From: Actinomyces sp. HMSC035G02
GTDB lineage: Bacteria; Actinomycetota; Actinomycetes; Actinomycetales; Actinomycetaceae
Length of the DNA stretch: 8,847 bases
Reading direction: 5' to 3'
NCBI GenBank assembly: GCA_001838165.1
Contig: KV835877.1
Span: forward strand, 1 to 8,847
The position numbers and the translations under genes were made by a program. This document shows, one piece after another, positions 1 through 4,208 of the stretch (within the stretch, counting starts at the first letter, position 1; each line of letters begins with the position of its first letter). Under the pieces are notes generated by a model, which was given only the letters and a program-made list of their open reading frames with translations, had not been told where the DNA came from and searched no databases.

Positions 1-80
1 GATTTTTCTTTCAAGACGCTCGTGTTTCCGTGCCCAGTGTGCGGCATTTTTCGCCTTGCTCGGTCTGATGGTGGGCGCGA

Positions 81-200
81 GCGCGAAATAGTTCGCCCAG
101 CGCACGAAAAATGGCCCAAAATTGGCTGTTTGTGGCGTGCTGAGCGAATTTTGTCGCGGGTTGAGTGGGGGAGGGGCCGTGCTGGGCGAATTTTGTCGCG
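81..200. repeat. Cluster of dyad-containing repeats, one inverted and two direct
   Basis: Two direct 22-base copies at 137-158 and 179-200 differ at one position and share GCGAATTTTGTCGCG. They start 42 bases apart. A third copy lies in inverted orientation at 81-101; its reverse complement matches the others at 18 of 21 positions. Each copy is itself a small dyad: GCGA-N6-TCGC in the direct copies, and GCGAA-ATAG-TTCGC in the inverted one. Looser matches occur near 40-56 and 100-116. The repeated dyads spaced by about four helical turns suggest a DNA-binding protein site. A dispersed intergenic repeat family would look the same. No regulator gene is adjacent. Confidence 0.55.
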
Positions 201-346
201 CCTGCCGGCCCGCTACTGCCACCGGCCCTGGCTCGGCCACCGTCCCCGTCCCCGCTATCCTCCCCGGAACAGTCTCTGGCCCGACACTACCCCGGCCCCG
301 CCACCGACCGCCGGCCCCGCCGCCATACTTTGCGGTGCCTCGGCAC
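201..346 (+). other. C-rich, G-poor tract before a terminator
   Basis: By hand count this segment has about 76 C against 35 G in 146 bases, with many CCCC runs and no supported reading frame. It leads directly into the hairpin terminator at 347-374. A C-rich, G-poor transcript is the composition favoured by Rho, so it could be a rut-like tract working with the intrinsic terminator. That is inference from composition only. Confidence 0.3.
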
Positions 347-374
347 CCCCCACATCGGCGTCGGTGGGGGTTTT
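347..374 (+). terminator. Rho-independent terminator
   Basis: CCCCCAC at 347-353 pairs perfectly with GTGGGGG at 364-370 around a 10-base loop, and TTTT follows immediately at 371-374. A small GGTGCC/GGCACC hairpin at 334-347 sits just before it. On the minus strand there is no T-run, so the terminator acts on plus-strand transcripts entering from the left. The gene it ends is not visible in the window. Confidence 0.6.
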
Positions 375-423
375 GCAGCATTAGGAGCTGGCTGCCGGCG
401 TGTCGTCGGCGTGTCGGGGTTCT

Positions 424-435
424 AATGACGTCATT
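424..435. promoter_or_regulatory. Perfect 12-base palindrome (possible operator)
   Basis: AATGACGTCATT is identical to its reverse complement. It lies in noncoding DNA between the terminator at 347-374 and the 3' end of the hydrolase gene. No promoter or target gene is clear, so a binding site is only a suggestion. Confidence 0.25.
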
Positions 436-569
436 TCCCCATGTGGCAGCAGTGAGGTTACGGTTCGAGGCCAAAGTGCAGACCCATTGGGTGAAGACGC
501 TGACAACGGGCTTTTATGGGCGCGGTGGTCTGCGATTTGGGCACATCGGTGTCTGGCAGCGTGCGTATT

Positions 570-579
570 GTTACGTAAC
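570..579. promoter_or_regulatory. Perfect 10-base palindrome
   Basis: GTTACGTAAC is a perfect palindrome in noncoding DNA. It is short enough to arise by chance; it is listed because two longer palindromes lie within 150 bases. Confidence 0.2.
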
Positions 580-614
580 CCATTGATGTGCACGCAAACC
601 CCTGGATATACACT

Positions 615-630
615 TGGGCGGCGCCGCCCA
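615..630. repeat. Perfect 16-base GC-rich palindrome
   Basis: TGGGCGGCGCCGCCCA is a perfect palindrome 45 bases beyond the stop of the minus-strand hydrolase gene. It could form a hairpin at the 3' end of that transcript, but no T-run follows on the minus strand, so it is not a standard intrinsic terminator. Its central GCGGCGCCGC recurs in the 16-base palindrome at 3879-3894. Confidence 0.35.
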
Positions 631-674
631 CGTGCGCATCAAAGGGCCCGGATGTCCACCTGTGGGCCGGTTCG

Positions 675-1553
675 TTAGTTGATGCCAATCCGCGTCGGGC
701 GAGCCCGCAACAGTGCGCTGAGAACAGCACGCAGAAACCTACCCGTCCGCGACGGTGGACGGTGATCGGAAGCAGGCGACGACCTCTGACACCGCCACGC
801 ATACGGGTTGTGGCTGAGCGGCCCCGGCCATGACGACGCGACGACGGTGGCCGGTGCAGGAAGGGGGAGCAGCGGACTCACCCACGAACCCGCCGTCACG
901 TAGATGTGCATGAGCCCGTCGATGCTCGCGAAAAATCCACCGTCAACAACTGGCGCTGGAAAACCCACGGGATCAAACGCGTAGACGTGCTTGAGCGCCG
1001 GGGGAGTGACCGTCGCAGCAGCGTACAGCGCGAGATTCGCGCCCTTCGAATGTCCGATCACGGTGATCGGCCCGTCGGTCCGCGACGCAGCATACTCCAG
1101 GTAGTTCGCGGCCCACCGCTGCGAATCCGTCGGAAAATCAAGAGCAAAGTGGGCGTCCTCCGCCCACCCGACCGCACTCGCGTCCGTCCCGCGGAAAACC
1201 ACGTAGGTCGCCCCGGCTTCGTCGACGAAGGTGACGGCGCCGAACTGTGCAAGCGGGCGAGACGTCAGCCGAGTGACCGCATCGCGCACGCGCAGGCCCC
1301 CGAAGCGCGCGCTCGCACCGGCGGCCTCGAGGAGGGGACGATCGGCGTGGGACGCTAATGAATAGCGATACAGAGACGGGATTGACGAGGCCTGGGCGAC
1401 CTCTCGGAGCAGGCACCCGCGTGGGGAACGCGGCCCGGGCAGCGCGTGAAAATCCACGTAGACCAGGCATGAGAGGACGAGAGCGTCGGCGGGGGAGAGG
1501 TCAGCCCGTAGCGGTGTGCGCGAGTCTCGAACGTACTCGATGACGGTGGTCAC
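675..1553 (-). CDS. DUF2974 (Mbeg1-like) alpha/beta-hydrolase, apparently C-terminally shortened
   Basis: The 292-residue protein matches the DUF2974/Mbeg1-like family, serine hydrolases of the lipase-like alpha/beta fold whose substrate is mostly unknown. Family landmarks appear in order: QFGAVTF at about 103-109, FRGTD at 120-124, GWAED at 129-133, the nucleophile elbow GHSKG at 167-171 with Ser169, FDPVGF at 193-198, and HNPYAW at 248-253, which corresponds to the family HDxxSW motif and may supply the catalytic His. After this only about 39 Arg/Pro/Ser-rich residues remain, whereas as I recall relatives continue for roughly 100 residues. The other minus frames show no continuation, so truncation is likely. 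The GTG start at 1553 is favoured by overlapping AGGAGG sites 4 and 7 bases upstream. There is no signal peptide. The gene diverges from the tRNA unit. Family call is firm; function is not. Confidence 0.8.
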   Translation of the reverse strand: MTTVIEYVRDSRTPLRADLSPADALVLSCLVYVDFHALPGPRSPRGCLLREVAQASSIPSLYRYSLASHADRPLLEAAGASARFGGLRVRDAVTRLTSRPLAQFGAVTFVDEAGATYVVFRGTDASAVGWAEDAHFALDFPTDSQRWAANYLEYAASRTDGPITVIGHSKGANLALYAAATVTPPALKHVYAFDPVGFPAPVVDGGFFASIDGLMHIYVTAGSWVSPLLPLPAPATVVASSWPGPLSHNPYAWRCQRSSPASDHRPPSRTGRFLRAVLSALLRARPTRIGIN

Positions 1554-1596
1554 GAGGCCTCCTCCTCTCCGTCAAGGGGCGGACAAACGCGGTCGT

Positions 1597-1612
1597 GTTG
1601 GACGTCACCAAC
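1597..1612. promoter_or_regulatory. Inverted repeat between divergent hydrolase and tRNA promoters
   Basis: GTTGG and CCAAC form 5-base arms around ACGTCA. The element lies 44 bases before the hydrolase start and just upstream of the tRNA promoter, so it is placed where an operator for either could sit. The arms are short and the call is weak. Confidence 0.2.
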
Positions 1613-1620
1613 GCTCGATT

Positions 1621-1649
1621 TTGCCGGATGGCCCTGTGCTGTGTACTAT
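1621..1649 (+). promoter_or_regulatory. Promoter of the tRNA-Ile / small protein / tRNA-Ala unit
   Basis: TTGCCG at 1621-1626 and TACTAT at 1644-1649 are separated by 17 bases, close to the housekeeping sigma consensus. Transcription would begin near 1656, about 20 bases before tRNA-Ile. Confidence 0.65.
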
Positions 1650-1676
1650 ATCCGAGTGCCCGAAAGGGTGCCGGTT

Positions 1677-1753
1677 GGGCCTATAGCTCAGTAGGTTAGA
1701 GCGCAGTCCTGATAAGACTGAGGTCGGTGGTTCGAGCCCACCTAGGCCCACCA
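1677..1753 (+). tRNA. tRNA-Ile (anticodon GAT)
   Basis: The cloverleaf is complete. GGGCCTA at 1677-1683 pairs with TAGGCCC at 1743-1749. The anticodon arm is CAGTC/GACTG (1704-1708 and 1716-1720) around a seven-base loop with GAT at 1711-1713. The T-loop has the GGTTCGA signature. Discriminator A is at 1750 and CCA is encoded at 1751-1753, unlike the neighbouring tRNA-Ala. Confidence 0.95.
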
Positions 1754-1783
1754 TCCGCAGGCGAGCGAAAGCGGAGGATCATC

Positions 1784-1918
1784 ATGAAGAAATGGGTCAC
1801 CTGTTGCGTGGCTGTCGGATCCGTCGTGGCCGTCGGCATCGCCGTCCGACAAATTCTCGTTGATCTTTCCGATAACGCTGACCTGTGGACGTCCGTCACG
1901 GACGCCGTGGAGGACTGA
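1784..1918 (+). CDS. DLW-39 family small membrane-anchored protein
   Basis: This 44-residue protein has a short basic start (MKKW), one hydrophobic segment at about residues 5-21 that could be a membrane anchor or uncleaved signal, and a polar acidic tail containing DLW at 33-35. Small size, hydrophobic N-terminus and the DLW tail motif fit the actinobacterial DLW-39 family, whose function is unknown to me. The ATG at 1784 has a perfect GGAGG six bases upstream, which rules out the longer in-frame start inside tRNA-Ile. The gene begins 30 bases after tRNA-Ile and its stop lies only 11 bases before tRNA-Ala, so all three are very probably one transcript, with tRNA processing cutting the mRNA on both sides. 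Two adjacent cysteines (7-8) lie in the hydrophobic segment. Confidence 0.8.
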   Translation: MKKWVTCCVAVGSVVAVGIAVRQILVDLSDNADLWTSVTDAVED

Positions 1919-1929
1919 GTTCCTCCAAC

Positions 1930-2002
1930 GGGGCTATGGCGCAATTGGTAGCGCACCTGCTTTGCAAGCAGGGGGTTACGGGTTCGAGTCCCGTTAGCTC
2001 CA
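1930..2002 (+). tRNA. tRNA-Ala (anticodon TGC)
   Basis: GGGGCTA at 1930-1936 pairs with TAGCTCC at 1995-2001, with one G-T wobble. The anticodon arm is CCTGC/GCAGG (1956-1960 and 1968-1972) around TTTGCAA, with TGC at 1963-1965. The T-arm carries GGGTTCGAGTCCC. Discriminator A is at 2002. The next bases are CTC, so CCA is not encoded and must be added after transcription. Confidence 0.95.
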
Positions 2003-2011
2003 CTCTACGTA

Positions 2012-2060
2012 CAAGGTTCGAGCCCTTGCCATCTTGGATGGTTTCGGTTCGGGCCTTTTT
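2012..2060 (+). terminator. Probable terminator region of the tRNA unit, with a T-arm-like hairpin
   Basis: Two short perfect hairpins lie ahead of a T-run at 2056-2060: CAAGG-TTCGAGC-CCTTG at 2012-2028 and CCATC-TTG-GATGG at 2029-2041. GGGCC directly precedes TTTTT. The position, 10 to 60 bases after tRNA-Ala and before the convergent photolyase gene, suits a terminator, but the hairpin is not directly next to the T-run and the fold is imperfect. Confidence 0.4.
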
Positions 2061-2137
2061 GCTGTCTGAGGCACGGCCCGGGCAAGGGCGTTGGTGAGGG
2101 TGGCTCTGGCGTCGGCGTCCTCCCGTGGACACTCACT

Positions 2138-3565
2138 TCAACCACGTTGAGGCCTGGCATGTGCTGCGGACGCCCCGCGTACTTGCTCGTAAGCGGCGAG
2201 CGCCTCGCGTCGTGACTCGGCCAGGTCGACGACGGGCGCGATAGGCCGATCGGCTCCCTCTGGGATCCAGCGCTTGACATAGCGGCTGCGCGGGTCAAAC
2301 CGGGTGCGCTGGAGGTCAGGGTTGAAGATGCGGAAGTAGGGCGCAGCGTCTGCGCCGCAGCCGGCCACCCACTGCCAGGAGACAGGATTGTTGGCCTCGT
2401 CTGCGTCTACGAGAGTCTCCCAGAACCACTGCTCGCCGTCTTGCCATGGCTGGAGCATGTTCTTGGTGAACAGTGATGCCGCGACCATGCGCACCCGGTT
2501 GTGCATCCAGCCTGTCTGCCATAGCTGCCGCATTCCGGCGTCGACGAGCTCAATGCCGGTGCGGCCCTGCTGCCAGGCCCGCGCCAGGCGGTCGTCGGGA
2601 TCGTAGGGGAATTCCGCGAAAGCAGGACGCATGGGGGTGTCCTCTAGATGTTCGCGGTGGTGGAGCAGGTGCCAGCTGAACTCGCGCCAGTAGAGTTGCC
2701 TGATCCAAGCGGCGATATCCTCGCCCGAGGCCGTGCTGCTACGGGCTGCGGCCACGGCTTGGCGCGGCGATAGTTCCCCGCATCGCAACCTCGGCGAGAT
2801 TCTACTGGTGGATGTTTCCTCCCCGGGCAGGTCGCGGCGTGTGGCGTAACCGGGCAACCAGCTGTCGATCGCATCCAGTTGCTGGTGGGCCGCCAATTCA
2901 CCGGGCTCCCAGTGCTGTGCGAGGGTCTCTTCCCACCAGGCGGGGCCCTCGTCGAGCAAGCCAATGTCCTCTAAGTTCTGCAGGACACCGTCCTCCCGCA
3001 ACGAGGCGAGGGCTGCGGCCGCGCCGTCCGGCTCGTCGACCGGTGAGGGCTCGGGCAGCAGGGGAGCGAGGGGCAGGTCGGCGACGGCGTGGCTGAACGG
3101 TGTGAAAACTTGGTAGTGGGAGCCGTTGGTCGTCTGCATGAGCCAGGGCTCGGCGAGCAGGCTGCCGGGGTGGCTGTGCACCTCGGTGCGGGATTTCAAC
3201 TCCTGCTTGATGACGGCGTCCAATCGGCAGGCTGCCGGGGCGTAGCGTCGTGTCCAGTGCACGACGCTAGGTTGTAAGGCGTCCACGACTCGGCGCATGA
3301 CGTTTGCGGCATCACCCCGGGCGAAGACGAGCGGAATGCCCAGGTCGGCGAGCCGCGGCGCCAGCTGTTGCAGGCTGCGGTGGTACCACCACCGGGTGGC
3401 CGCACCGAGCGGGCGTGGGCCGTGCCGATTGTTGTCGTCATCGGTCCTGCGGGTTTCGTGGATCCACAGTGCCACCACGGGTCCATCTGCTGCCGAGCAG
3501 GCGGCCGTCAGGGCCGGGTGGTCAGCCAGACGGAGGTCGTCGCGAAGCCAGATCAGTGTGGTCAT
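2138..3565 (-). CDS. phrB: Class I deoxyribodipyrimidine photolyase
   Basis: This 475-residue enzyme, of normal family length, uses FAD and light to split cyclobutane pyrimidine dimers in DNA. The N-terminal alpha/beta antenna domain spans about 1-130 (start LIWLRDDLRLADHPAL; WTRRYAP at 104-110). The C-terminal helical FAD domain shows TSRISPRLRCGELSPRQ (253-269), WIRQLYWREFSWHL (287-300), GRTGIELVDAGMRQLWQTGWMHNRVRM (334-360, key GRTG, DAGMR, TGWMHNR) and NNPVSWQWVAGCGADAAPYFRIFNP (392-416, key WQW and DAAPYFRIFNP). W397 and W399 are candidates for the electron-transfer tryptophan nearest FAD. All domain motifs are present, so it should be active. The antenna cofactor cannot be told from sequence alone. 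The ATG at 3565 has AAGGA six bases upstream. The gene stands alone, convergent with the tRNA unit. No LexA-type operator was seen upstream. Confidence 0.95.
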   Translation of the reverse strand: MTTLIWLRDDLRLADHPALTAACSAADGPVVALWIHETRRTDDDNNRHGPRPLGAATRWWYHRSLQQLAPRLADLGIPLVFARGDAANVMRRVVDALQPSVVHWTRRYAPAACRLDAVIKQELKSRTEVHSHPGSLLAEPWLMQTTNGSHYQVFTPFSHAVADLPLAPLLPEPSPVDEPDGAAAALASLREDGVLQNLEDIGLLDEGPAWWEETLAQHWEPGELAAHQQLDAIDSWLPGYATRRDLPGEETSTSRISPRLRCGELSPRQAVAAARSSTASGEDIAAWIRQLYWREFSWHLLHHREHLEDTPMRPAFAEFPYDPDDRLARAWQQGRTGIELVDAGMRQLWQTGWMHNRVRMVAASLFTKNMLQPWQDGEQWFWETLVDADEANNPVSWQWVAGCGADAAPYFRIFNPDLQRTRFDPRSRYVKRWIPEGADRPIAPVVDLAESRREALAAYEQVRGASAAHARPQRG

Positions 3566-3725
3566 GGAGGATCCTTGGGAGGGTTCAGTGCAGGAGTTGG
3601 CTGGCGATTGTGTCGGCGAAGGGTGGGAGGGTCATCGGCTGCTGCTCTCGATCGAGGAAGTGGTCCACCCAAACCCGGGCGCAGAGTGTTGTGTTCATGC
3701 ACGTTATCGTCGCTGGTCATCGTAC

Positions 3726-3754
3726 TTGACAGGCGAGCGGTGCCACCAGATACG
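3726..3754 (+). promoter_or_regulatory. Candidate promoter with consensus -35
   Basis: TTGACA at 3726-3731 is a perfect -35 hexamer. GATACG at 3749-3754, 17 bases later, is an acceptable but weak -10. Transcription would start near 3761 and run toward the hairpin at 3824-3843 and, on readthrough, into the surface-protein gene with a leader of about 450 bases. Confidence 0.4.
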
Positions 3755-3760
3755 TCGGAG

Positions 3761-3850
3761 GTCTGTGGACGGCGCGTGGCCGAGCCAAAGTTCTCAACCT
3801 GTATATGGAGTTCCATGTGTCACCCGCAACCTGGTGGTTGCGGATTTTCT
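3761..3850 (+). ncRNA. Candidate small RNA or attenuated leader
   Basis: The interval is bounded by the promoter at 3726-3754 and a terminator-like hairpin with T-rich tail at 3824-3850, giving a predicted RNA of about 90 bases. It matches no RNA family I recognise. Within it, ATG at 3805 opens a 17-codon frame, MEFHVSPATWWLRIFCL, whose tandem Trp codons fall inside the hairpin. No Shine-Dalgarno sequence precedes that ATG, so translation is doubtful. The call rests entirely on the promoter and terminator predictions. Confidence 0.3.
3824..3850 (+). terminator. Terminator-like hairpin with T-rich tail
   Basis: CCGCAACC at 3824-3831 and GGTTGCGG at 3836-3843 form a perfect 8-bp stem with a TGGT loop. 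ATTTTCT follows. It is a fair intrinsic terminator in the plus direction, though the T-run is short. It could terminate a small RNA or act as an attenuator for the surface-protein gene. Confidence 0.5.
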
Positions 3851-3878
3851 GTTTGTGAGCTTCGACAATTTGAGCAGG

Positions 3879-3894
3879 TCAGCGGCGCCGCTGA
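3879..3894. promoter_or_regulatory. Perfect 16-base palindrome
   Basis: TCAGCGGCGCCGCTGA equals its reverse complement. No T-run follows on either side, so a protein binding site or structural hairpin is more likely than a terminator. The core GCGGCGCCGC is shared with the palindrome at 615-630. Confidence 0.35.
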
Positions 3895-3910
3895 GGCCAT
3901 ATTGTGCGCT

Positions 3911-3927
3911 CGGATAAAATTTGTCCG
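3911..3927. promoter_or_regulatory. 17-base operator-like dyad
   Basis: CGGATAAA and TTTGTCCG flank a single central A, with one non-matching position in the 8-base arms. An odd-centred dyad of this length in the regulatory region ahead of a large surface-protein gene resembles a binding site for a dimeric repressor. The regulator is not in the window. Confidence 0.35.
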
Positions 3928-4012
3928 ACCACCTGGTTATAGGTGGGGAATTAGGGTGCTCCGTCACAAGAAACATGCAAAGTGGCCCATCAGCTGCACT
4001 GAAAGCCCGTAT

Positions 4013-4021
4013 TTATCCACA
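4013..4021 (+). promoter_or_regulatory. Perfect DnaA box
   Basis: TTATCCACA is an exact match to the DnaA-box consensus TTATNCACA. It forms an inverted pair with the box at 4036-4044. Site match is certain; function is inferred. Confidence 0.6.
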
Positions 4022-4035
4022 GCACTATGCACAGT

Positions 4036-4044
4036 TGTGTATAA
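4036..4044 (-). promoter_or_regulatory. Perfect DnaA box, inverted
   Basis: TGTGTATAA reads TTATACACA on the minus strand, again an exact TTATNCACA match. It lies 14 bases from the first box. A weaker match, reading CCGTCCACA on the minus strand, is at 4049-4057. Confidence 0.6.
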
Positions 4045-4177
4045 ACCGTGTGGACGGTTGTTTATCGCGACTCATGAGCGTGATTAAAACTGACCTATAC
4101 AGGAGAAGTTAGAGGGCTCCCGACCTCGAAAAATACCCCTTCACACTTGCTGCGAAACCCGTAGAATTGGCTCGAAA

Positions 4178-4183
4178 TATACT
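4178..4183 (+). promoter_or_regulatory. Probable -10 element of the surface-protein gene
   Basis: TATACT differs from TATAAT at one position and lies 25 bases before the GTG start, giving a leader of about 20 bases. No good -35 is found at the expected distance (GAAACC at 4154-4159 is the nearest), so an activator or alternative sigma factor may be needed. Confidence 0.4.
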
Positions 4184-4208
4184 CTTTTCGCACATTCAGG
4201 AGAAGGCT

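Larger units (their letters stand above)
1..674. other. Left intergenic region without a supported gene
   Basis: No convincing coding region is seen in these 674 bases. The open frames present lack Shine-Dalgarno sites, show low-complexity composition and run through repeats and a C-rich tract. The stretch holds a cluster of dyad repeats (81-200), a C-rich segment (201-346), a rho-independent terminator (347-374), an 11-base tandem duplication (396-417) and three perfect palindromes (424-435, 570-579, 615-630). One weak possibility at the edge is a minus-strand ATG at 46 preceded by AAGG with 6-base spacing, which would run off the left end after only 15 residues. It is too short to judge. 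Confidence 0.6.
3566..4208. other. Divergent intergenic region between phrB and the surface-protein gene
   Basis: No coding region is supported in these 643 bases; short open frames here lack ribosome binding sites and familiar motifs. The right half is visibly richer in A and T than the flanking genes. It carries a plus-strand promoter (3726-3754), a terminator-like hairpin (3824-3850), a 16-base palindrome (3879-3894), a 17-base dyad (3911-3927), a 6-bp hairpin CCACCT-GGTTAT-AGGTGG (3929-3946), two perfect DnaA boxes (4013-4044) and the probable -10 of the surface-protein gene (4178-4183). No clear phrB promoter was found. Confidence 0.6.

Noticed and set aside
22..384. Plus-strand open frame beginning MFPCPVCG
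   Set aside because: No ribosome binding site; it runs through the dyad repeats, the C-rich tract and into the terminator. The CPVCG match is isolated and no zinc-binding partner follows.
1727..1783. Longer N-terminus for the small protein starting inside tRNA-Ile
   Set aside because: The perfect GGAGG six bases before ATG 1784 and the family length of about 40 residues set the start; the extension would be tRNA sequence.
3566..3760. LexA/SOS operator or recognisable promoter for phrB
   Set aside because: No GAAC-N4-GTTC-type site or convincing -35/-10 pair was found on the minus strand.
3805..3858. 17-codon peptide with tandem Trp as an annotated leader gene
   Set aside because: No ribosome binding site precedes it and no tryptophan gene follows, so it is discussed only as part of the candidate RNA.
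3297..4087. Plus-strand frames of 141 to 239 codons overlapping the phrB start and the intergenic region
   Set aside because: They lie antisense to a strongly supported photolyase gene and continue into noncoding DNA; the composition is that of shadow frames.
3921..4112. 63-codon plus-strand frame upstream of the surface-protein gene
   Set aside because: TTG start without a Shine-Dalgarno site; it runs across a hairpin and the DnaA boxes, with no hydrophobic segment or family motif.
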